Assembly (NCBI RefSeq): GCF_025506335.1
Contig: NZ_JANZYO010000008.1
Coordinates: forward strand, 27,835 to 91,834
DNA length: 64,000 bases
From: Mumia quercus
GTDB taxonomy: Bacteria; Actinomycetota; Actinomycetes; Propionibacteriales; Nocardioidaceae
Reading direction: 5' to 3'
The position numbers and the translations under genes were made by a program. Each line of letters begins with the position of its first letter. Positions within the stretch are counted from its first letter, which is position 1. The notes beneath the pieces were generated by a model that was given only the letters and a program-made list of their open reading frames with translations, searched no databases and had not been told where the DNA came from. Shown one piece after another: positions 52,855-60,155 of the stretch.

Positions 52855-54254
52855 GCGGTGGGCTCCTCGGGCTGCGTCGCGGCGACGGCGTCGGTCGTCG
52901 CGACGGGGTGGACACGGTCGTCGAGGGTGTAGCGGCGCAGCCACAGGAGGCTGAGCGCGACGAGGACGGCAGGGACGAGGGAGAAGCCGATCGCGATGGC
53001 GGTGACGGCGGAGTCGGGTTGAGCGACCTCCTCGCCTCCGCGGGAGGAGACGTACCCGCCGAGGGCGAGCACGAGCGCGTACAGCCCCGGGCCGAGCGCG
53101 AGACCCAGCGTCTCCCCCGCGGTCCAGACACCGGTGAAGACGCCGATCCGGTTCTCACCGGTCCGCGCCGCGTGCTCGGCGGCGACGTCGGGGACCATGG
53201 CCATGGGAAAGACCTGGGCACCTGCGTAGCCCACCCCCACGAACGCGGCCGCGAGGTAGGCGGCCCACGCCGCGCCGGTCACCGCGACCAGGAGACCCAC
53301 CGACCCCACGATCAGGAAGCCGGTGGCGACGACGTAGCCGCGGCGCTTGCCGCGGCGTGCGGCGTAGCGCTCCCACAGCGGGGTCACCACGAGCGCGGGT
53401 CCGACGAACGCGACGAAGAGGAAGGTGGAGGCCCCACCACCGTCGAGCAGGTGGGTGGCGACGTAGGCGACGCCCGCGAGCATGGCCCCGATCCCGAGCG
53501 CCTGGAGGACGAACGTGAGGAGCAGGTTGCGGAAGTCCGCGGACTGGCCGACCAGCCGTAGCTGCTCGCCGAGCGTGCCGGTCGGCGAGGCGACGCCGTG
53601 GTCGGGCGCCCGACGGGTGCCGAAGTACGCACCGAGGACGCCGAGGACGAGGATCACCCCGACGTACACCCCCATCACGCGGTAGCCGGTGCCCTCCGAG
53701 GTCGCCTCGCCGACCGCGTCGACCACCATCGGAGCCGTGGCTCCCGACAGGAGGATCGCCAGCGCCAGGACGGCGACGCGCCACGTCATCAGGCGCGTGC
53801 GCTCGTCGTAGTCGAGGGTCATCTCCGCCGGCATCGCGACGTACGGCACCTGGAAGAACGCGTACGCGCTGGCGCACGCGAGGAACATCAGGACGACCCA
53901 TCCCCCGGCCAGCCACGTGGGCTCCGACGGGCCGGCGAAGATCAGGGCGAAGGTGACCGCGAGCAGGAGGCCCGCCCGCAGCAGGAAGGGCCTGCGGCGT
54001 CCCCGTAGGTGGGTCGAGCGGTCGCTGATGCGTCCGGCGACGGGGTTGAGAAGGACGTCCCACGCCTTCGGCAGGAACACCATGACGCCAGCGACACCGG
54101 CGGCGATGCCGAGCGTGTCGGTCAGGTAGGGAAGAAGGAGCAACCCGGGAACGGTGCCGAAGGTGCCGGTCGCCACCGACCCGAGCGCGTAGCCGCGCCG
54201 GACCGCGGGAGGCAGAGGCGCAGCGACGGCACCCGGCCCAGGTGAGGAGGACAT
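52851..54254 (-). CDS. MFS_2 (GPH/MFSD2-type) cation symporter
   Basis: 467 aa with about 12 membrane helices. Diagnostic motif KAWDVLLNPVAGRISDRSTHLRGRRRPFLL matches the GPH/MFSD2 family (DxxxNPxxGxxSDR), whose members import sugars, uronides or, in animals, lysophospholipids and sphingosine-1-phosphate. ATG 54254 is six bases from a TAGAAA box. Its stop overlaps the start of the S1P-lyase-like gene, so transporter and lyase are one unit; the substrate of one is likely the substrate, or precursor, of the other. Confidence 0.87.
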   Translation of the reverse strand: MSSSPGPGAVAAPLPPAVRRGYALGSVATGTFGTVPGLLLLPYLTDTLGIAAGVAGVMVFLPKAWDVLLNPVAGRISDRSTHLRGRRRPFLLRAGLLLAVTFALIFAGPSEPTWLAGGWVVLMFLACASAYAFFQVPYVAMPAEMTLDYDERTRLMTWRVAVLALAILLSGATAPMVVDAVGEATSEGTGYRVMGVYVGVILVLGVLGAYFGTRRAPDHGVASPTGTLGEQLRLVGQSADFRNLLLTFVLQALGIGAMLAGVAYVATHLLDGGGASTFLFVAFVGPALVVTPLWERYAARRGKRRGYVVATGFLIVGSVGLLVAVTGAAWAAYLAAAFVGVGYAGAQVFPMAMVPDVAAEHAARTGENRIGVFTGVWTAGETLGLALGPGLYALVLALGGYVSSRGGEEVAQPDSAVTAIAIGFSLVPAVLVALSLLWLRRYTLDDRVHPVATTDAVAATQPEEPTA

Positions 54255-54305
54255 GCGACGTTTCTATCGCAAGATCCAGGGCACGTGTCCAGGATCACGC
54301 AACCG

Positions 54306-54782
54306 TTACCGCGCGAGGTCGATCCCCCAGGCACGCAGGTCCTCCGTTCGGACGACCGCCCACCCGTTGCGCTCGACGCGCAGGCCGTCGGGACGAGGGG
54401 CCCCCAGCCACGTGAGCGGTGTCGGCCTCCAGCCGAGCACGACACCGGACTCGACGGCGCTCCCTCGGAGGTAGTCGGACGACTCGACGGCGTCAGGCGC
54501 CTGGCCCGACCACCCGGCGACCGCCGCGACGACCTCGCGGCGGCTCGCGACCGTGGCGTGCAGCACGTCACGCGCCTGCGCCAGCCACGTGAGACGCGAT
54601 CCGCTCGACCACGACTCGAGCAGGAGCACGGACGCTCCCTCCTCGAGCAGCGCCCACGGGAAGTGGCGCTGAGCCCAGAGGCTCCAGAAGCGGGCGTCGC
54701 TCACGGCGTGCGCGCTCTCGGGGCCCTCGGGGACGTCGGCGCGGCGACGGTGACGGCGGTGCTGGACGAGGACGGCAGACAT
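54306..54782 (-). CDS. Hypothetical protein, possible EVE/PUA-like fold
   Basis: 158 aa. Not recognised with certainty. The pattern FWSLWAQRHFPWALLEEGASVLLLESWSSGSRLTW followed by a beta-rich middle (GVVLGWRPTPLTWLGAPRP, GWAVVRTEDLRAWGID) recalls PUA/EVE-like small domains that bind modified bases. It is upstream of the MFS_2-lyase operon on the same strand with a 51-bp gap and could be its first gene or a separate unit. Confidence 0.45.
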   Translation of the reverse strand: MSAVLVQHRRHRRRADVPEGPESAHAVSDARFWSLWAQRHFPWALLEEGASVLLLESWSSGSRLTWLAQARDVLHATVASRREVVAAVAGWSGQAPDAVESSDYLRGSAVESGVVLGWRPTPLTWLGAPRPDGLRVERNGWAVVRTEDLRAWGIDLAR

Positions 54783-55009
54783 GCGGAGGTCTCCTTCGGT
54801 CGAGTACGAGACCTCGACGTTAGGGCCGCGGACGACGGGCTCCGCGCTCCATCCACAGGCCCTGCGAGCGCCTCCGCCTGTCCCCAGGCAGGCACCCCGC
54901 AGGGGTGCGGCACGCCTGTGCCGTGCACGACATATTGTCCGTTCCCGCCCTCGCGATTCCGCTCACGGACTACGATCCAGATGCACCCCCCACCCTTCAG
55001 GAGCGAACG

Positions 55010-55618
55010 ATGAGCAACGAGCCGACCGCGCGTCCGCAGCGGCGATCCTCGGCCCTGCTCAAGCGCCGGCTCATCGAGGACCAGCGCAGGCAGCTCGACG
55101 CCATGCTCGACTGGGCGTTGAACGACAGCGGTGTCGAGGAGATGGCCGCGCAGATCGTCGGCGCGCGGCGTCGCTTCATCATCGGCGCCACGAAGTCCTT
55201 CGCGTACGCGTCGCTCCTCGCGCTCGACCTCAGTGCGAGCCTGGCCAACGTGCACCTCGTCGACGGCACAATCATCCGGCCGATCGACGTGCTGAGCGAC
55301 GTGCGCAGCTCCGACGTGATGGTGGCGTTCTCGATCCAGCGCTACCGCAAGTACACGATCGACATCGCGACCACCTTCCAGGACGCCGGCGGCCGGCTCC
55401 TCGTGATCACCGACTCGCCGGACGCGCCGCTCGCCCATGTCGGGGCAGAGGTCGTCCTGGTCCCGCCGACCGGGGTCGAGTACGACAGCTCTCCCCCGAG
55501 CCTGAGCCTCCTGATCGGCGTGATCGCGTCGCTCACCGCCGCCAGCGCGAAGGGCGCGGGCCGGCGCAGCGCCCAGCGCGACCATCTCGGCGAAGTCCTG
55601 GATCTCTACGTCGACTGA
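55010..55618 (+). CDS. SIS domain protein, RpiR/MurR-like without its HTH
   Basis: 202 aa. SIS (sugar isomerase) phosphosugar-binding domain at about 50-190 (RRFIIGATKSFAYASLLALDLSASLANVHLV, DVMVAFSIQRYRKYTIDIATTFQDAGGRLLVITDSPDAPLA). The MurR/RpiR DNA-binding N-terminus is missing; residues 1-45 are instead charged helix (LKRRLIEDQRRQLDAMLDWALNDSG). So it may bind a phosphosugar without acting as a classical repressor, or act with a partner. AGGAG precedes ATG 55010. Family is usual in actinobacteria near amino-sugar genes, none adjacent here. Confidence 0.75.
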   Translation: MSNEPTARPQRRSSALLKRRLIEDQRRQLDAMLDWALNDSGVEEMAAQIVGARRRFIIGATKSFAYASLLALDLSASLANVHLVDGTIIRPIDVLSDVRSSDVMVAFSIQRYRKYTIDIATTFQDAGGRLLVITDSPDAPLAHVGAEVVLVPPTGVEYDSSPPSLSLLIGVIASLTAASAKGAGRRSAQRDHLGEVLDLYVD

Positions 55619-55914
55619 GCTATTCTTGGACAGGTGACCTAGATCACCGGGGCATTGACGTCATATCGGACATTCGCCCCCGTCTCATGGATGTCGCGGG
55701 GTCGGGAAAGCACGGCCCCGGCCGTGCCTCCCCCGGCCCGACCCCGCGACCTCCAAGCGTCACGGGCCTGGGCTCCCCCTCCCGGGCCCGTGACTTCACC
55801 GGGGCCGCTCGCGCGTCATCCCTCGGGCGCGAGCGGCTCGCCGGACGAGTGGGGCGCCCTTCTCGCGCAGAGTAAAGTTGACCTCATCCCCCGCCCGTTC
55901 GGGGAGGTGTGCGC
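55619..55914. other. Structured intergenic region with four dyads
   Basis: This 296-bp gap between the SIS gene and nfeD is unusually structured. GGTGA-N6-TCACC at 55633-55648 could be an operator. Then come three consecutive stem-loops: GTCGCGGGGTCGGG/CCCGACCCCGCGAC (55693-55706/55737-55750) with a nested CACGGCC/GGCCGTG hairpin inside; GTCACGGGCC/GGCCCGTGAC (55759-55768/55785-55794); and GCCGCTCGCGC/GCGCGAGCGGC (55804-55814/55827-55837). No protein frame is convincing. Could be an RNA gene, stacked terminators or an attenuator for nfeD. Confidence 0.6.
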
Positions 55915-56346
55915 ATGCCGTGGTTCGTGTGGCTGGTCGTGGCCGTCGGGCTGGGTGTCGCCGAGTTCTTCACGCTGACCTTCGCGCTCGGGCTTCTCGC
56001 CGTGGCCGCACTCGTCGCTGCCGTCGTCGCGGGCGTCGGCGCGCCGCTCGCGGTCCAGCTGCTCGCCTTCACCGCCACCGCGGCCGCGACGCTCCTGGTC
56101 GTACGGCCGGTCGCGCGCCGCCACCTGACCCAGCCCCCGCTGCTGCGCGACGGCAGCGAGGCCCTCGTCGGCCGCACGGGCATCGTCACGCAGGAGGTCA
56201 CCGCGATGCACGGACTGGTCCGGCTGTCCGGTGAGGAGTGGTCGGCACGGGCGTACGACGCGAGCGCCGTGATCCCTCCAGGTGCGAGCGTCGACGTGAT
56301 CGAGATCGACGGGGCGACCGCGATCGTCCACAGATGGGAGTCCTGA
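55915..56346 (+). CDS. NfeD family membrane protein
   Basis: 143 aa. N-terminal helices (WFVWLVVAVGLGVAEFFTLTFALGLLAVAALVAAVVAG and following) then an OB-fold (LVGRTGIVTQEVTAMHGLVRLSGEEWSARAYD...VIEIDGATAIVHR), the short NfeD type. NfeD proteins are operon partners of SPFH/stomatin-like proteins, with a role in membrane quality control or fluidity. ATG 55915 has GGGGAGG seven bases upstream. Its stop overlaps the SPFH start by one base. Confidence 0.9.
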   Translation: MPWFVWLVVAVGLGVAEFFTLTFALGLLAVAALVAAVVAGVGAPLAVQLLAFTATAAATLLVVRPVARRHLTQPPLLRDGSEALVGRTGIVTQEVTAMHGLVRLSGEEWSARAYDASAVIPPGASVDVIEIDGATAIVHRWES

Positions 56347-57374
56347 TGGAGCTGGCGGTACCGATCATCGTGGCGGCGCTCGTCGTCGCCTTCGCCGTGC
56401 TGTCGACCGTGCGGGTCGTGCCGCAGGCCCGGCGCTACAACGTCGAGCGGTTCGGGCGTTACCGGACGACGCTGCAGCCCGGCCTCAACTTCATCGTCCC
56501 CGTCGCCGACAGGGTGAACAACAAGCTCGACGTGCGCGAGCAGGTCATGTCCTCGCGCCCGCAGCCCGTGATCACCGAGGACAACCTCGTGGTCAACATC
56601 GACACCGTCCTCTACTACCAGATCACCGACCCGCGGGCGGCGGCGTACGAGGTCGCGAACTACCTCCAGGCGATCGACCAGCTGACGGTGACCACGCTGC
56701 GCAACGTCATCGGGTCGATGGACCTCGAGCGCACGCTGACCTCCCGCGAGGAGATCAACACGCAGCTGCGCAACGTCCTCGACGACGCGACCGGCAAGTG
56801 GGGCATCCGCGTCAACCGCGTCGAGATCAAGGCGATCGACCCTCCCTCCACCATCAAGGAGGCGATGGAGAAGCAGATGCGTGCCGAGCGCGACAAGCGC
56901 GCCGTGATCCTGCACGCCGAGGGTGAGCGACAGGCGAAGATCCTCACCGCGGAGGGCACGCGGCAGCAGGAGATCCTCGTCGCCCAGGGCGACCGGCAGG
57001 CGGCGATCCTGCGCGCCGACGGCGAGGCGACGGCACTCGAGCGGGTCTTCCAGGCAGTGCACCGCAACGACGCCGACCCGAAGGTGCTCGCGTACAAGTA
57101 CCTGGAGATGCTGCCGCAGCTCGCCGGCGGCGAGCACAGCACGTTCTGGGTGATCCCGGGCGAGCTCACCCAGGCGGTACGCGCGGTGACCGAGGCCTTC
57201 GGCGGTCCGTCTCACCCTGCTACCGCGACGACGGACGAGCACGCCGCGCCGGACGGTCTCCCGTCCGCGGGCACCGACTCGGCGGCGGCCGTCGAGCAGG
57301 CGGCCCAGCAGGCGCAGGACGCCGTGGCCCACGCGCGGGCCGAGGTCGCTGCGGCCGAGCGCATCAACGAGTAG
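56346..57374 (+). CDS. SPFH/Band 7 (stomatin-like) protein
   Basis: 342 aa. Single N-terminal membrane anchor (VPIIVAALVVAFAVLSTV), SPFH domain from about 22 (VRVVPQARRYNVERFGRYRTTLQPGLNFIVPV...EDNLVVNIDTVLYYQITDPRAAAYEVANYLQAIDQL), and a long coiled coil (RDKRAVILHAEGERQAKILTAEGTRQQEIL) followed by a low-complexity tail. Scaffolds membrane microdomains together with NfeD. ATG 56346 overlaps the NfeD stop. Confidence 0.93.
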   Translation: MELAVPIIVAALVVAFAVLSTVRVVPQARRYNVERFGRYRTTLQPGLNFIVPVADRVNNKLDVREQVMSSRPQPVITEDNLVVNIDTVLYYQITDPRAAAYEVANYLQAIDQLTVTTLRNVIGSMDLERTLTSREEINTQLRNVLDDATGKWGIRVNRVEIKAIDPPSTIKEAMEKQMRAERDKRAVILHAEGERQAKILTAEGTRQQEILVAQGDRQAAILRADGEATALERVFQAVHRNDADPKVLAYKYLEMLPQLAGGEHSTFWVIPGELTQAVRAVTEAFGGPSHPATATTDEHAAPDGLPSAGTDSAAAVEQAAQQAQDAVAHARAEVAAAERINE

Positions 57375-57470
57375 TCCGGGTTTTCTCGTCCCACCACTTG
57401 CTCTCGGCGCGCAGCGGGAGTGTGATCGACCCAAGAGAAACGACGACGAGGTCGATCGGGGTGGGCGTCG

Positions 57471-59603
57471 ATGGGCGCGAAAGGGACCGACGAAGGCCGC
57501 AGACGTGGCACGGGTGCACCACCACTCGCGGTGAGCGCCCCGGACAAGATCCGCAACATCGCCGTCGTCGGACCGTCGGGGTCGGGCAAGACGACGCTCG
57601 TCGAGACTCTGCTCGCTGCCTCCGGCACGATCTCGCGCGCAGGCTCGGTGGAGGCCGGTACCACCGTCGGCGACCACGACCCTGCCGCCGTGCGCCAGCA
57701 CCGTACCGTCGGCCTGTCGGTCGCACCGCTCGTCCACGACGGCACGAAGGTCAACCTCCTCGACACCCCCGGCTACGCCGACTTCGTCGGGGAGCTCCGC
57801 GCGGGCCTGCGCGCCGCGGACTCCGCGCTCTTCGTGGTGTCCGCGACCGAGGAGGTCGACGTGGCGACCCGCGCGGTGTGGGAGGAGTGCGCGACGCTCG
57901 GCATCCCCCGCGCCCTCGTCGTCGCCCGCATCGACCACCAGCGAGCGAACGTCGCCGCCGCGGTGGCAGGGCTGCGCGACGCGCTCGGCGAGGGCGTGCA
58001 CCCCGTGTACGAGCACGCCGGTGACGCGCTGATCGGACTCATCAGCCTCCGGCGCTCCGAGTACGCCGACGGAGAACGCAGGCTCGTCGACCCCGACGAC
58101 ACCGAGCTCGAACGCGTGCGCCCCGACCGGGACGCGCTCATCGAGGCCGTGATCGCCGAGAGCGAGGACGAGGCGCTCATGGACCGCTACCTCGCCGGCG
58201 AGCCGGTCGAGCCCGGCGTCCTCATCCGCGACCTCGAGACCGCCGTCACGCGGGGGACGCTCTACCCGGTCTTCCTCGTCTCCTCCCTCACCGGCGTCGG
58301 TGTCCTCGAGCTCCTGGACGCGCTCCCGGGCGCCTTTCCGTCGCCGAAGGAGCGCCCGCTCCCGCCGGCGACCGACCCGCGCGGTCGGGACCACGCCGTG
58401 CTCGCCGCCGATCCGGACGGGCCGCTCGCGGCCGAGGTCGTCCACACCGAGGTCGACGCGTACGTCGGCCGCGTCTCGTTGCTGCGCATGTTCTCCGGGA
58501 CGCTACGACCGGACGACACCGTGCACGTGTCCGGTCACGGCATGGCCGACCGCGGGCACGAGGACCACGACGTCGACGAACGCGTGGCGCACGTGTACGC
58601 GCCGCTCGGCGCCGCGCTGACCGAGATGCCGTACGCGGTCGCCGGTGACATCTGCGCGGTCACGAAGGTGGGCTCGGCCGAGACCGGCGACACGCTCTCC
58701 TCCCCCGACGACCCGTTGCTCATCCATCCGTGGCCGATGCCCGAGCCGATGCTGCCGCTCGCGGTGGTGGCCAAGACCCGACGCGACGAGGACACGTTGT
58801 CGCGCAATCTTGCACGGCTGGCCGCGGCGGACCCGACGCTGCGCCTCGAGCGCAACGCCGAGACCGGTCAGCTCGTGCTGTGGTGCATGGGCGAGTCTCA
58901 CGCCGACGTCGTGCTCTCGCGGCTGCGCGAAGGCGGGGCCGACGTCGAGACCGAGCCCGTACGGGTGGCGCTGCGCGAGACGTTCGCCGGACCTGCGAAG
59001 GGGCTGGGCCGGCACGTCAAGCAGTCGGGTGGGCACGGCCAGTACGCCGTCTGCGAGATCGAGGTCGAGCCGCTCCCGCGCGGGACCGGGTTCGAGTTCG
59101 TCGACAAGGTCGTCGGGGGTGCGGTTCCTCGCCAGTTCATCCCGAGCGTCGAGAAGGGCGTGCGTACCCAGCTGTCCCGCGGTCTCGCCGAGGGGTGCCC
59201 CGTGGTGGACGTGCGCGTGACGCTCACCGGCGGGAAGGCGCACAGCGTCGACTCCTCCGACGCCGCGTTCCAGACGGCGGGCGCGATGGCGCTCAACGAT
59301 GCCGCCTCGCACACGCAGGTGATCCTGCTCGAGCCGGTCGACCAGGTCGCCGTCGACGTCCCCGACGAGCACCTCGGTGCCATCCTCGAGGACCTGTCCT
59401 CACGACGCGGCCGGGTCCAGGCGACCGAGGTGGGGGCGGAGCCGGGGCACAGCGTCGTCCTCGCGACCGTCCCGGCGACGGAGCTCGTGAGCTACTCGGC
59501 GGACCTCCGGTCGCTGACGTCGGGAGCGGCCTCGTTCACCCGCAGGTTCGCGCAGTACGAGGTGCTGCCGAACGGCGCTCGGGCGGGATCGCGCCTAACC
59601 TGA
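57471..59603 (+). CDS. EF-G-like protein (EF-G2/FusA2 type)
   Basis: 710 aa GTPase of the elongation factor G superfamily with all five domains (P-loop GPSGSGKTT at 34-42, DTPGYADF at 98-105, domain IV VALRETFAGPAKGLG.., domain V). The NKxD base-specificity motif is replaced by ARIDH (152-156), and the P-loop lacks the His of ordinary EF-G. Such proteins in actinobacteria (fusA2, MSMEG EF-G2) do not act as standard translocases; role unknown. ATG 57471 is not preceded by a good ribosome site, so GTG 57531 remains possible. Confidence 0.88.
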   Translation: MGAKGTDEGRRRGTGAPPLAVSAPDKIRNIAVVGPSGSGKTTLVETLLAASGTISRAGSVEAGTTVGDHDPAAVRQHRTVGLSVAPLVHDGTKVNLLDTPGYADFVGELRAGLRAADSALFVVSATEEVDVATRAVWEECATLGIPRALVVARIDHQRANVAAAVAGLRDALGEGVHPVYEHAGDALIGLISLRRSEYADGERRLVDPDDTELERVRPDRDALIEAVIAESEDEALMDRYLAGEPVEPGVLIRDLETAVTRGTLYPVFLVSSLTGVGVLELLDALPGAFPSPKERPLPPATDPRGRDHAVLAADPDGPLAAEVVHTEVDAYVGRVSLLRMFSGTLRPDDTVHVSGHGMADRGHEDHDVDERVAHVYAPLGAALTEMPYAVAGDICAVTKVGSAETGDTLSSPDDPLLIHPWPMPEPMLPLAVVAKTRRDEDTLSRNLARLAAADPTLRLERNAETGQLVLWCMGESHADVVLSRLREGGADVETEPVRVALRETFAGPAKGLGRHVKQSGGHGQYAVCEIEVEPLPRGTGFEFVDKVVGGAVPRQFIPSVEKGVRTQLSRGLAEGCPVVDVRVTLTGGKAHSVDSSDAAFQTAGAMALNDAASHTQVILLEPVDQVAVDVPDEHLGAILEDLSSRRGRVQATEVGAEPGHSVVLATVPATELVSYSADLRSLTSGAASFTRRFAQYEVLPNGARAGSRLT

Positions 59604-59630
59604 CGGTTCCCGAGGTCTCCAGGAGGAACC

Positions 59631-60155
59631 GTGGCGAAGAACGCGAAACCCAGCAAGGTCGAGGTCCAGGTCCGCAAGCGGGTCGGTGACCTGGAGAAGG
59701 CGCTCGACGACGCCACCGGCCGGCTCAAGAAGGCACGCAAGGATGCCGACCGGGCGCGCACCGATGCGGAGAAGGCGATCCGCAAGGCGACGAAGTCCGC
59801 CCAGCGTCAGATCGCCGAGAGCGCGGAGGCAGCGCGCGCCGAGATCGACCGCCTGCGCGGCTCGCTGCGTGACGGCGGCGGAGGCGATTCGAGCACGACC
59901 ACCGCGGCGGCGAAGAAGACGGCAACGAGGAAGACGACCGCACGCAAGTCGCCGGCCAGGAAGACGACGGGCAGCCGGGCGACCGCCACGAAGACGACGG
60001 GCAGCCGGGCGACCGCCACGAAGACGACGGCCGCGAGCGGCGGCTCGTACGCCTCCATGACGGTCGCCGAGCTGCGCAAGGCGGCCCAGACGAAGGGCGT
60101 GAAGGGCTACTCCCGCATGTCCAAGTCCGAGCTGGTCTCGCGACTGGGCGGGTAG
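59631..60155 (+). CDS. Coiled-coil/Lys-rich protein with C-terminal Rho-N-like domain
   Basis: 174 aa. N-terminal half is a long charged coiled coil (RKRVGDLEKALDDATGRLKKARKDADRARTDAEKAIRKATKSAQ). The middle is Lys/Thr/Ala/Arg-rich low complexity (AKKTATRKTTARKSPARKTTGSRATATKTTGSRATATKTT), reminiscent of histone-like tails. The end, VAELRKAAQTKGVKGYSRMSKSELVSRLGG, is a Rho N-terminal/SAP-type nucleic-acid-binding helix. Likely a DNA/RNA-binding architectural protein. GTG start with AGGAGG. 49 bp of its 3' end overlap the rhamnosidase. Confidence 0.82.
   Translation: MAKNAKPSKVEVQVRKRVGDLEKALDDATGRLKKARKDADRARTDAEKAIRKATKSAQRQIAESAEAARAEIDRLRGSLRDGGGGDSSTTTAAAKKTATRKTTARKSPARKTTGSRATATKTTGSRATATKTTAASGGSYASMTVAELRKAAQTKGVKGYSRMSKSELVSRLGG
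59961..60020. repeat. 30-bp tandem duplication in the Rho-N protein gene
   Basis: AAGACGACGGGCAGCCGGGC and the next 10 bases are repeated exactly twice (59961-59990, 59991-60020), coding two copies of KTTGSRATAT. Recent slippage product. Confidence 0.8.
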
